7,440 nt of DNA from an uncultured Verrucomicrobiales bacterium (GCA_937893785.1 CALCSP010000498.1:1-7440), one strand, 5' to 3'; shown: positions 1 through 6,801, counted from the first letter of the stretch. Numbers and translations: made by a program. The notes: generated by a model not told the origin, from the letters alone.

Positions 1-279
1 AAAGGCGGAGTCCTTGAGGAAAGTGCGTGCGGTTTTTTCCGGTTCGTGGTTAGTTCTCGTGAGTATTCCATCGTCAATCTTATAATGTGCGCGTATACCC
101 CAGCGATCACTGACGGTGCCAGGGGTAAAAGCTTCACTGAAGATCACTTTACCAGGTGAGCACATGAAGAAATTCTCAGACGCAGGGGATCTGGCTTTAA
201 CGGTATGGAGGGCGGCTGCAACGATAATAAAGCCCACCCAGAGAACAAGAGGCACAAAGGATCTGTGAGTGTGGTTCAT
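1..279 (-). CDS. Exported protein, N-terminal part; probable DUF1080/LamG-like carbohydrate domain (cut by left edge)
   Basis: An open frame of 93 codons runs from ATG at 279 off the left edge; an in-frame TAA lies two codons upstream of this ATG, so it is the first usable ATG. The translation starts MNHTHRSFVPLVLW, with a hydrophobic stretch at about 8-24 that acts as signal peptide or membrane anchor. The mature part begins with KVIFSEAF (44-51), then DRWGIRAHYKIDDGIL (58-73). This pattern (strand plus F, short spacer, W, then 'x-[IV]-x-DG-[IV]-L') is the usual beginning of DUF1080/3-keto-disaccharide hydrolase and LamG-type sandwich domains in PVC bacteria. That assignment is a resemblance I recognise, made on a short fragment. 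It follows the SGNH gene by 42 bases on the same strand, so it is probably the next gene of the operon. No Shine-Dalgarno sequence is visible. Confidence 0.78.
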   Translation of the reverse strand, partial: MNHTHRSFVPLVLWVGFIIVAAALHTVKARSPASENFFMCSPGKVIFSEAFTPGTVSDRWGIRAHYKIDDGILTRTNHEPEKTARTFLKDSAF

Positions 280-321
280 GAAAGCTTATGGATTTAAGGC
301 TTTGTATTTCAAGGAGTCTTT

Positions 322-1275
322 TTACTCAGTCTTTCCGTGTCCGGTTTCCTTGAGGATAGTTTTCAAGTTTTGTTGAATCCGGTCAGTGTTTTCAGCGGCA
401 ATTTTTTTTGCCTCGGCGATCGACTTGCCTTTTTTCATGGGCCTCTTATGCCCGATTTCCGTCAACCATGCATCCCGCATTACGCGCATACGTTCCCGCA
501 GGAACATCATCATCCTTCCATAGGCATTAGGGTGAGGATCTTGGAGAGGGGGATTGATTGCGAAGAAGTCTATGATTTGTTGTGCCATTAACTTGTGGCC
601 TTCGCTTCCCGGGTGAACTCCATCGCGGGAATATTTGAAATTGGGATCCTGAGTTCGCTTTTTTGTGAGCTCTTTTTTCATCACGGTGTGTAGGTCAATT
701 ACTCGCCAGTCATCATGTTGTTTGGAAACCAACCACTTTGAATAAACTGACATGACATCATCGTAATCAAAACCCGATCCCGGTTTATCATAGACTGGAG
801 GTGTCATAAAGATGATCTCCGCACCTCGGGCTTCCACCTTCTCTTTTAGGCGTTCAATGCCTTGCTGATATTTTTTGAAACGCCCTTCGTTGAGGGGTTG
901 ATAGATGCCGCAATTAATTCCGTAGCAGGCGATCACGATATCTGGATTCAGAGCTTTAAGGGTTCGTTCCAGTCGCTCGTGAAGATCAGGGCGGGCAAAC
1001 CCGTGCCGGAGGTGGCCTGGTTCCGAGAGACCGGAGATGGTTTCGCTGGGGATTCCTTGGTTAAGAATTCTTACCTTTAGTTCAGGATGGTTGACGCGTA
1101 ACCATCGCTCAAAAAACACGACGTATTCGCCTCCGTAGGTAATGCTATCGCCGAGGAAGAGGAGAGACTCGGCACTCTTGAGTGATTGAAAATTTTTATT
1201 GGTTGGTGAGGGGTTAGCATGCAGAAACTTGTTGGTGACCAGCAGAGAAAGGGTGAGGATCAACAGGATTTTCAT
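322..1275 (-). CDS. Secreted SGNH/GDSL-family hydrolase with basic helical C-terminal tail
   Basis: The product has 317 residues with a Sec signal (hydrophobic 3-13, HANPS near 19-23). SGNH blocks are readable: block I FLGDSIT (40-46) with nucleophile S44; block II NQGIPSET (72-79) with G74; block III YGINCG (118-123) with N121; block V D218-G-V-H221 as the catalytic Asp/His pair. All four catalytic elements are therefore present. The family cleaves acyl or acetyl esters, often from carbohydrates; a glycan O-acetylesterase role fits the neighbours but is inferred. The core ends near 240. The remaining 75 residues are proline-rich (242-250) then strongly basic and helical, with RERMRVMRDAW (260-270) and a KKGK cluster (281-284). 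The gene begins 102 bases after the heme-protein stop; no terminator or Shine-Dalgarno sequence is visible, so it is probably read through from upstream. Confidence 0.92.
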   Translation of the reverse strand: MKILLILTLSLLVTNKFLHANPSPTNKNFQSLKSAESLLFLGDSITYGGEYVVFFERWLRVNHPELKVRILNQGIPSETISGLSEPGHLRHGFARPDLHERLERTLKALNPDIVIACYGINCGIYQPLNEGRFKKYQQGIERLKEKVEARGAEIIFMTPPVYDKPGSGFDYDDVMSVYSKWLVSKQHDDWRVIDLHTVMKKELTKKRTQDPNFKYSRDGVHPGSEGHKLMAQQIIDFFAINPPLQDPHPNAYGRMMMFLRERMRVMRDAWLTEIGHKRPMKKGKSIAEAKKIAAENTDRIQQNLKTILKETGHGKTE

Positions 1276-1298
1276 GGTGGCATCATGTGTTTTACTGG

Positions 1299-1322
1299 CA
1301 GGTGGGCATTATGGATCACCTG
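1299..1322. repeat. Short inverted repeat in the gap before the SGNH gene
   Basis: CAGGTG (1299-1304) and CACCTG (1317-1322) are exact inverted copies with a 12-base loop, in the 102-base gap between the heme-protein stop and the SGNH start. It could form a weak hairpin in the transcript affecting stability or expression of the downstream gene. No T tract follows on either strand. Six-base arms are close to what chance gives, so this is weak. Confidence 0.2.
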
Positions 1323-1377
1323 TTCCAGAGCTTGGAGCATAATAAGATAAAGGGGGGATCGGTTTTTCTTTAAAGGT

Positions 1378-3984
1378 TTAATATTTAAACAAGGGATCCT
1401 GAGGGTTGCCTGATGAAAGCAGGTAGGCAAGCAGGTCAAGGATATCTTCCTGTTTCATGGTGGTCAGCAATCCAGGCGGCATCATCGAGATCGGAGAAGG
1501 TTCAATGGACTCGATGAGTTTGACATCGACCTTGGTGATCGTGCTGGGGGTCATCATGTCGGTATTGATCCAGTAGGAATCCTCCTTGAGATTCATGATT
1601 CGCCCTATGACCTGACTGCCATCATTCAGCTTAAAGATGCTGGCACCATACTGGTCGCTAATCTCCCTGCCTGGATCGACAATCGCCTCCAGCAGGTCAT
1701 GTGGAGTAAACCTGCCGGCTACAGAGGTAAGATCAGGGCCAACTGCACCGCCTTCATTATTGAAACGGTGGCAGACATAACAGGCACCTGCGCCGAACAT
1801 CTTGCGCCCGTTCTTGAAATTGCGCCCGCCTTCAAGTCCCGCGCCGAGTAGTCCTGCCAGATCTTCCATTTTCCACATTTTGACAAAATCCCTAGGCTTT
1901 CCTGTGAATTGCGGGGATGCTGCCTTTGCCGAGCTGGTAAAGATCTTTTTCAGATCAGGAGTTTTTTGTGACTCAGGAATGGAGGCAATAGCGTCCTTTT
2001 TAATATCATTGAGGTAGTTGCGGAAACGTGCCCCTCCCTGATAGTTTTCAGCGCGGATAAACCAGCGGAAATACTTTTTTCTCAGTTCGGCAGTCCAACC
2101 TTTCTTCATGAATCGGAGGTTGATGGCATAAGAGATTTGTTCCTCCTGCCCCGGGGCATTTTCAAGCAGGGACATTGTTTTACTTACGGCATAAGGAGCT
2201 TGCAGAAACGCAGTGATGGCCGAGAGATCCCGGTTTTCCTCGGGGCTTATTGCCGGATAACAGCCATCAAGCCAAGTGGTGAGTTTTATCTTGGTTGCAG
2301 TTGCCGGCATGCCACCACGGGTCAGTGCGAGGGTAATAGCCCTCAAAAGGTCCAGCCGATACTGTGGATCTTTAATATCACTGTAATCGAAAGTCATGGC
2401 TTTCTCGAGAATGAGCCTGGCAGATTTCCCTTTGTCCGCTCGGGCAAGGGCAATAAGGGCGGCTGAAGCAGTTGCCGGGCACTTTTCATTTTCAATGCGT
2501 TTCTGCCAGTTGATGACCGGTTGTTTTTCTAGGGCAGCCCGGGAGGCATGCCGTATGCCCCTGTCTGGCGATCCTAATGATTGCCAGATTTGATCTAGTG
2601 CATCTTTGGGTGCTGGGCTGCTCTGTTTTCTTAGGTGGGCTTCCAATACACGGCGGTGTTGCCTTTGTTGATCGCCGTCTGTTTTGTCTTTTTTCGGGGG
2701 AGCAGGGGATGTGGATAGTTTGCCTGTGTAGGTGACCCTATAGATTGCCGATTGAACCCGCCTGCCGCCAATGGTGAAATACATGGCACCATCTTTTGGA
2801 TTTATGAGAATGTCAGTAAGAGGAAGGGGTTGCGAGCGTGCGAATTCTTCAAAGCGTCCTATGTAGGTTGAACCTTTTTCCTCCATGTGAACGGCATACA
2901 GTTTGCCGTAGGACCAGTCACAGACAAAAAGCGCGTTTTGGTAATGATGAGGAAATTTTGCACCGTAACCAAAGCTGATCCCTGTTGGTGAGCCCGGACC
3001 AATGTCTACCACCGCACCAAAAGTGTCGCTGTAGTAGGCAGGGAACTTTCCTGATCCAGTTCTCCATCCGTAGTCAGCTCCATCGATAACATGATTGATG
3101 CGGGTTGGTCGATACCAGGGAGTATTCATGTCCCATTCCATGTCGGCGTCGTAGGTGAAGAGTTCCCCATCACGGTTGAATGCCGCATCATATTGGTTGC
3201 GAAACCCTGTCGCGATGATTTCCCATTTTTTGCCCTCGGGATCAATCTGGGCCATGTGCCCGCGGGGAGCTACCACCCCTTTCATGAAATGTTGCAGGGA
3301 AGGTAGTAGCTGGTCTTCGCCCCAGAATTCAGGTGGCCGACTGTGGCTGTAGTCCGGCGGCAACTGGGTCTGGTTTCCCATAACCACAATGAGGTGCTTG
3401 CCGTCTGGGGAGGGCAGGATGGCATGTGGACCGTGTTCGCCGCCAGTGGCCTCCAGTTTCTTGATGGTAACCACTTGATCAAATTGGTCATCGTCATTTG
3501 TATCAAGTAGCCGGAAAACTCCGCAGCCCGTAGTGCTACTGCGTGAATTGACCACCACATAGAGACTGTCAAATGCGTAGCATATGCCTTGCGCGTGCCC
3601 GATCTTGAGAAGCTTGCTTTCTTTAGCGGAGATTTTTTGTGGAGTATTAGCTGTTTTTTTACCCCCTTTTTTTCTTACCGGTGCATCGATCGCATATGTA
3701 ATTTGCTCAATGTCTTCAGAGTTCAGAGGCTTGCCTAGCTCAGGAACCGGAAAGCGGTAAAGGCCTCCGTATTGATCACTTACGATGAGTCGGTTTTTGT
3801 CATCTAGACACATGGCCACCCATGAGCCCTGCGTGTCACGAGGCACCGTGTAGAGCAGCTCGATTTTGAAGCCTTCGGGTAGGTGGATCTTGTCTGGAGA
3901 GGCTGCATTGCGCTGGGCTTCCGCAAATGTGGTGACACCAACCAGCAACATTGCTGCCAATAAAAACGGTTTGTTATAGGTCAT
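1378..3984 (-). CDS. Secreted beta-propeller / helical-repeat / cytochrome-c protein (PVC-type heme-binding family)
   Basis: The product has 868 residues. A Sec signal covers 1-23 (hydrophobic 7-20, AEA near the cleavage site). Residues about 31-420 form a glucose/sorbosone-dehydrogenase-like beta-propeller: repeated DGxLY/MYFT strands, EHGPH (183-187), GFRNQYD (260-266), and an acidic loop D161-TNDDDQF-D169 that resembles a calcium site. After a charged linker (420-460), residues 460-690 are helical and HEAT-like. The C-terminus (about 720-868) is a cytochrome-c-like domain: C735-Y-V-C738-H739 for covalent heme, GAVGPDL (746-752), VDPGREI (769-775), and SMMPPGLL (833-840) with M834/M835 as candidate axial ligand. 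This domain order is characteristic of large PVC-phylum proteins; they are presumed periplasmic redox enzymes, with reaction largely unproven. An open frame extends upstream to 4140, but the signal starts at ATG 3984 and the extension would run into the serine hydrolase gene. The gene starts 64 bases after that gene's stop. Confidence 0.92.
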   Translation of the reverse strand: MTYNKPFLLAAMLLVGVTTFAEAQRNAASPDKIHLPEGFKIELLYTVPRDTQGSWVAMCLDDKNRLIVSDQYGGLYRFPVPELGKPLNSEDIEQITYAIDAPVRKKGGKKTANTPQKISAKESKLLKIGHAQGICYAFDSLYVVVNSRSSTTGCGVFRLLDTNDDDQFDQVVTIKKLEATGGEHGPHAILPSPDGKHLIVVMGNQTQLPPDYSHSRPPEFWGEDQLLPSLQHFMKGVVAPRGHMAQIDPEGKKWEIIATGFRNQYDAAFNRDGELFTYDADMEWDMNTPWYRPTRINHVIDGADYGWRTGSGKFPAYYSDTFGAVVDIGPGSPTGISFGYGAKFPHHYQNALFVCDWSYGKLYAVHMEEKGSTYIGRFEEFARSQPLPLTDILINPKDGAMYFTIGGRRVQSAIYRVTYTGKLSTSPAPPKKDKTDGDQQRQHRRVLEAHLRKQSSPAPKDALDQIWQSLGSPDRGIRHASRAALEKQPVINWQKRIENEKCPATASAALIALARADKGKSARLILEKAMTFDYSDIKDPQYRLDLLRAITLALTRGGMPATATKIKLTTWLDGCYPAISPEENRDLSAITAFLQAPYAVSKTMSLLENAPGQEEQISYAINLRFMKKGWTAELRKKYFRWFIRAENYQGGARFRNYLNDIKKDAIASIPESQKTPDLKKIFTSSAKAASPQFTGKPRDFVKMWKMEDLAGLLGAGLEGGRNFKNGRKMFGAGACYVCHRFNNEGGAVGPDLTSVAGRFTPHDLLEAIVDPGREISDQYGASIFKLNDGSQVIGRIMNLKEDSYWINTDMMTPSTITKVDVKLIESIEPSPISMMPPGLLTTMKQEDILDLLAYLLSSGNPQDPLFKY

Positions 3985-4048
3985 TTTAATCAATGAAGTA
4001 TGAGTGTATTTTTGGCAACGGGAATTCTGTTTCCTATGGTAAATTATT

Positions 4049-5254
4049 TTATTTGATAAAAAGGGGAAGAAGGTGTTCCAGCACGGCTTGCAGTGGCAGA
4101 TTGATTTGGCCTTTGTTGTGAGCAGTAGCGACGGCCACAAGATTCAAATCGGGAAAAGTGGCCATATGTTGCCCGCCTGCACCGACTCCGCTGACCATGA
4201 ACACATCCCTTCCAGCTGCTCTCTTTTGCCGATTGTGAAAGTGATAAAAATATCCCTCACCTTTTTTTCTGTCCATGACCAGTTTTATGTAATCCTCAGA
4301 TAGAAGCTGTCTGCCGTTGTATTTACCGTTTTGGATAACAGCGATTCCGAATTTCAGCAGCGCTCTTGAGGTAAAGCTGCTCCCTGCACCACATTTTGGA
4401 AGACCGCAGGTCTGATTACCCCAGTGATAGGCTCCACCAATCTTTTCCACCACTTCTTTGGCAATGAATTCCTGAGCTGTTCCCGGGGCTAGAAGGTCAA
4501 CAATCATCATGATCATCGATGGGTCCGTGCCCGTATACTTGAACTTCTTGCTCTCGGTGGTGACGAGTTGGGTATTCTCGAACAATAACTGGAAGTAATC
4601 CTGGCGTTGATAGTCTTTACTGATCGACTTGGTAAAGTTTTTGTCACCAAAGCGCAGTCCGGATTGCATATAAAGAGCATTGCGCAGGGTGATGCTCTCG
4701 ACACCGGGTCTTATTTTGGAACGATCTATCGCCGGCATGAAGCTTATGACCGGTCTATCAAGATCTGCGACCGTTAGCAATTGCATCTGAATGGCTCTTG
4801 CCAGAGTGATAGAAGTAAGAGTCTTGGTGATCGACATGGCATAGTGAGGGCCGTCGACCCGGCCACGGCGGTTGTACATCTCAAAAACCAATTTACCGTC
4901 ATGCCATAAAAGGATACTATCGAGATTGGAGTATTTCCCTGCTTTGTCGTCCCGAAGCAGGTTATTGAAGGCTTCCTCCGCTCCCGGAAGATTCAAGGTG
5001 CCTACCGGCAGTCCGTCGTTCAGATCTTCGGGGGAACCGCTTAGGTAAGCTTCAGCGAGATACGGAATTTTCTGCTGTGCCGCATAGGTCTGCGTTTTTG
5101 GGTTCAGCTCACTGGAGAGTCGGGGGAGTTCGCTGGCGGGCAGGATATCAAGAGGTGCGAGAGCGGCTAGAAGGGTGAATAGAAACACCCGTCTGCCTCT
5201 GCACGTTCCGCTTGGGCTTGCAGGGAGCACGATGGATTTACAAGAAAATTTCAT
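4049..5254 (-). CDS. Exported serine hydrolase, beta-lactamase/class C penicillin-binding-protein fold
   Basis: The product has 401 residues. S141-I-T-K144 is the SxxK nucleophile motif of the beta-lactamase-related serine hydrolase family; Y240 in KYTGTDPS is the likely second-motif tyrosine, although the usual Asn two residues later is Gly here; GAGGQH (358-363) sits where the third KTG/HxG-like motif is expected. LLWHDGKLVFE (115-125) is the typical strand region ahead of the nucleophile. Family members are esterases, D-aminopeptidases, carboxypeptidases or beta-lactamases; within a sulfatase operon an ester- or amide-cleaving role on glycan or peptide is more likely than antibiotic resistance, but that is inference. 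The N-terminus is a long 22-residue basic segment, then RRVFLF and a hydrophobic run to about 40, resembling a Tat signal. C283 and C288 could form a disulfide. The ATG shares four bases with the upstream sulfatase stop, implying translational coupling; no Shine-Dalgarno sequence is present. Confidence 0.9.
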   Translation of the reverse strand: MKFSCKSIVLPASPSGTCRGRRVFLFTLLAALAPLDILPASELPRLSSELNPKTQTYAAQQKIPYLAEAYLSGSPEDLNDGLPVGTLNLPGAEEAFNNLLRDDKAGKYSNLDSILLWHDGKLVFEMYNRRGRVDGPHYAMSITKTLTSITLARAIQMQLLTVADLDRPVISFMPAIDRSKIRPGVESITLRNALYMQSGLRFGDKNFTKSISKDYQRQDYFQLLFENTQLVTTESKKFKYTGTDPSMIMMIVDLLAPGTAQEFIAKEVVEKIGGAYHWGNQTCGLPKCGAGSSFTSRALLKFGIAVIQNGKYNGRQLLSEDYIKLVMDRKKGEGYFYHFHNRQKRAAGRDVFMVSGVGAGGQHMATFPDLNLVAVATAHNKGQINLPLQAVLEHLLPLFIK

Positions 5255-6639
5255 CGTGGAAGCAGGCGAGGCGAGGGCTGTTCAACCCAGCCAGCTTTCC
5301 GTTGCCCTTTTCCTGGTCGGTCCACATCCCCAAGATCTTCTCGCGCAGCTGCTGCATGCGCTAGGAGCCGCTTGACAATTTCAGGGTTGTCAGCGGCCAC
5401 GTTATGATCTTCATGGATATCTGCCGCCAAGTTAAAGAGGGCCAGAGCCTTTTTGCCTTCCGGTTTTCCCCAGTTGCGTTTTTTCTGATCCATTTCCAAG
5501 AACAGTTTCCAGTCTCCTGAGCGGATTGCCTGTAGCTGATCCATTTGGTAGTAAAAGAATGCTTCACGAGGGTCGTTCTTGGACTTGCCGCTGAGAATCG
5601 GCCAGATGTTCTTGCCGTCAATGATCCGGTCAGCCGGGACTTTGCCGCCGGATATGGCAGCAAATGTAGGCAGTAGATCCATGGTATTAGTCAGGGCATT
5701 CCTGCTACTACCGGCAGGAATTTTTCCAGGCCATCGCACAACGCAGGGAACACGCATCCCTCCTTCATCAGTGCGACCCTTACGCCCCCGTAGCGGCAGG
5801 TTGCTGCCCTGCTTCTCGCGGGCAGAGCCGTTATCCGATGTGAACAGAACCAGAGTATGTTCATCGATACCCGTAGCTTTGAGTGTTTTGAACAGTTCCC
5901 CCATAGACCAGTCAATTTCCTGCACCCAGTCGCCGTATGCCCCATTCTTGCTGGTTCCTTTGAAATTTTCGCCGGGGACTAGTGGCAGGTGCACGGCTGT
6001 ATGAGGAAGGTAAAGGAAAAAAGGTTTGTCACCGTTATCCCTAATGAACTTCAATGCTTCAGTTGTATATTGTGCGGTGATCGTTGTTTCTTTCTGCACG
6101 CTGTCCCTTATAACGGTTAGGTCACGCACTAAGGGCAACGGCACTTCCTTGCGGTTCATGTCGTTACTGTAGGGAATGCCAAAGTAATGATCGAAGCCAT
6201 GATTAGTGGGCATAAATTCGGGATGGTCGCCAAGGTGCCATTTACCGATGCACATGGTGGCATAGCCCTGCTCTTTCAATACTTCGGCAATGGTGACCTC
6301 ACTGGGGTTGAGCCCTTTTCGGGCCGCGGGAAAGAGCACGCATAGGTTCTTTTCATCCACGTGCATGTTAACACGGCGTGGATAACAACCGGTCATCAGA
6401 CTGGCGCGGGATGGCGTGCAAACCGGGCATGTGGAATAAAAGTCAGTAAGTCGCATGCCTTCACTGGCCATTTTGTCTAAAAACGGCGTAGCTTGTGTCT
6501 TGGCTCCAAACGGGCCGATATCGGCGTAGCCTAGGTCATCGCAGAAGACGACAATGATGTTGGGTTTACGTTCAGTGCCATGCATCTGAGTCAGGACAAG
6601 CAGGAGGAAAAGCAGGTGTGTGAGGATTGACCTTTTCAT
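5251..6639 (-). CDS. Secreted formylglycine-dependent sulfatase (arylsulfatase A-like), complete
   Basis: The product has 462 residues, a normal size for a type I sulfatase. A Sec signal (basic KR, then hydrophobic 5-17) places it in the periplasm or outside. Expected elements are present in order: CDDLGYAD (33-40) with metal ligands D34/D35; C74-T-P-S-R78, where C74 is the predicted formylglycine; GKWHLG (132-137) with K133 and H135; H213 in PHTAVH; SDNG (268-271) with D269/N270; K287 in RGRKG; then GGMRVP and RWPG. All catalytic positions look intact. Family role: hydrolysis of sulfate esters, often on polysaccharides; the substrate is not readable. No formylglycine-generating enzyme is in the window, so maturation must be supplied elsewhere. 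I chose ATG at 6639, which starts directly at the signal (MKRSIL); a GTG two codons earlier (6645) is possible. No Shine-Dalgarno sequence is visible. The stop overlaps the start of the serine hydrolase gene. Confidence 0.95.
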   Translation of the reverse strand: MKRSILTHLLFLLLVLTQMHGTERKPNIIVVFCDDLGYADIGPFGAKTQATPFLDKMASEGMRLTDFYSTCPVCTPSRASLMTGCYPRRVNMHVDEKNLCVLFPAARKGLNPSEVTIAEVLKEQGYATMCIGKWHLGDHPEFMPTNHGFDHYFGIPYSNDMNRKEVPLPLVRDLTVIRDSVQKETTITAQYTTEALKFIRDNGDKPFFLYLPHTAVHLPLVPGENFKGTSKNGAYGDWVQEIDWSMGELFKTLKATGIDEHTLVLFTSDNGSAREKQGSNLPLRGRKGRTDEGGMRVPCVVRWPGKIPAGSSRNALTNTMDLLPTFAAISGGKVPADRIIDGKNIWPILSGKSKNDPREAFFYYQMDQLQAIRSGDWKLFLEMDQKKRNWGKPEGKKALALFNLAADIHEDHNVAADNPEIVKRLLAHAAAAREDLGDVDRPGKGQRKAGWVEQPSPRLLPR

Positions 6640-6709
6640 AAGCACTGGGAATGTATGTATTTTCTGGCGTGCTAGTGGTTTTTACTAGGGATATGCACGT
6701 TGCAGAGAG

Positions 6710-6728
6710 CGTGTAGATATTCTACACG
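6710..6728. repeat. Perfect 19-bp palindrome (8-bp arms, 3-base centre), possible operator
   Basis: CGTGTAGA (6710-6717), TAT, TCTACACG (6721-6728): all eight pairs are exact. It lies in the gap between the two sulfatase genes, 71 bases from the downstream ATG, and covers the candidate -10. Symmetry of this size fits a dimeric regulator's binding site. It is not followed by a T tract on either strand, so it does not look like an intrinsic terminator. Confidence 0.5.
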
Positions 6729-6746
6729 TTGTTGGATTGTCGTAAA
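6719..6746 (-). promoter_or_regulatory. Candidate sigma-70-type promoter for the 6639-5251 sulfatase operon
   Basis: On the minus strand TTTACG (6746-6741) and TAGAAT (6724-6719) are separated by 16 bases. The -10 matches TATAAT at five of six positions and the -35 matches TTGACA at four of six. A start near 6712 would give a leader of about 70 bases before ATG 6639. The -10 lies inside the palindrome at 6710-6728, which would suit a repressor site. Short promoter words occur by chance, so this is tentative. Confidence 0.35.
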
Positions 6747-6801
6747 GCGGGCACGTTATCTCCTACATTCCGGAGTGGTTCTAGCCCCGGCGTTGGAGGG
6801 C

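Larger units (their letters stand above)
6695..6758 (-). repeat. Three spaced copies of an AACGTG word
   Basis: On the minus strand AACGTG occurs at 6757-6752, 6730-6725 and 6701-6696, with flanks that give the consensus [CT]AACGTG[CT]. Start-to-start spacing is 27 and 29 bases. The middle copy overlaps one arm of the palindrome. The cluster sits in the gap between the sulfatase genes and could be a set of regulator half-sites; chance cannot be excluded for a six-base word. Confidence 0.3.

Noticed and set aside
1339..1344. TATTAT on the minus strand as a -10 for the SGNH gene.
   Set aside because: No matching -35 is found at 15-19 bases upstream.
3985..4048. TTGCCA (4018-4013, minus strand) as a -35 for the heme-protein gene.
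   Set aside because: No acceptable -10 lies at the right spacing before ATG 3984; the 64-base gap holds nothing else I can support.
3985..4140. Open frame extending the heme-protein gene 52 codons upstream of 3984.
   Set aside because: The extension has no signal character, would bury a clear signal peptide internally, and overlaps the conserved C-terminus of the serine hydrolase gene.
5579..6004. 141-codon plus-strand open frame, and other plus-strand frames such as 2137-2466 and 337-591.
   Set aside because: They lie antisense to well-supported conserved genes, show no recognisable motif, and are rich in residues typical of shadow frames.
6640..6645. GTG start two codons before ATG 6639 for the complete sulfatase.
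   Set aside because: ATG followed directly by a basic-plus-hydrophobic signal is the simpler start; neither has a ribosome site, so the GTG is only an alternative.
6672..6688. CTAGT/ACTAG inverted repeat with a seven-base loop in the leader of the complete sulfatase.
   Set aside because: Five-base arms are too short to separate from chance.
6708..6730. The palindrome read as an intrinsic terminator for the right-edge sulfatase.
   Set aside because: The stem is half GC, has a three-base loop and no T tract on either strand.
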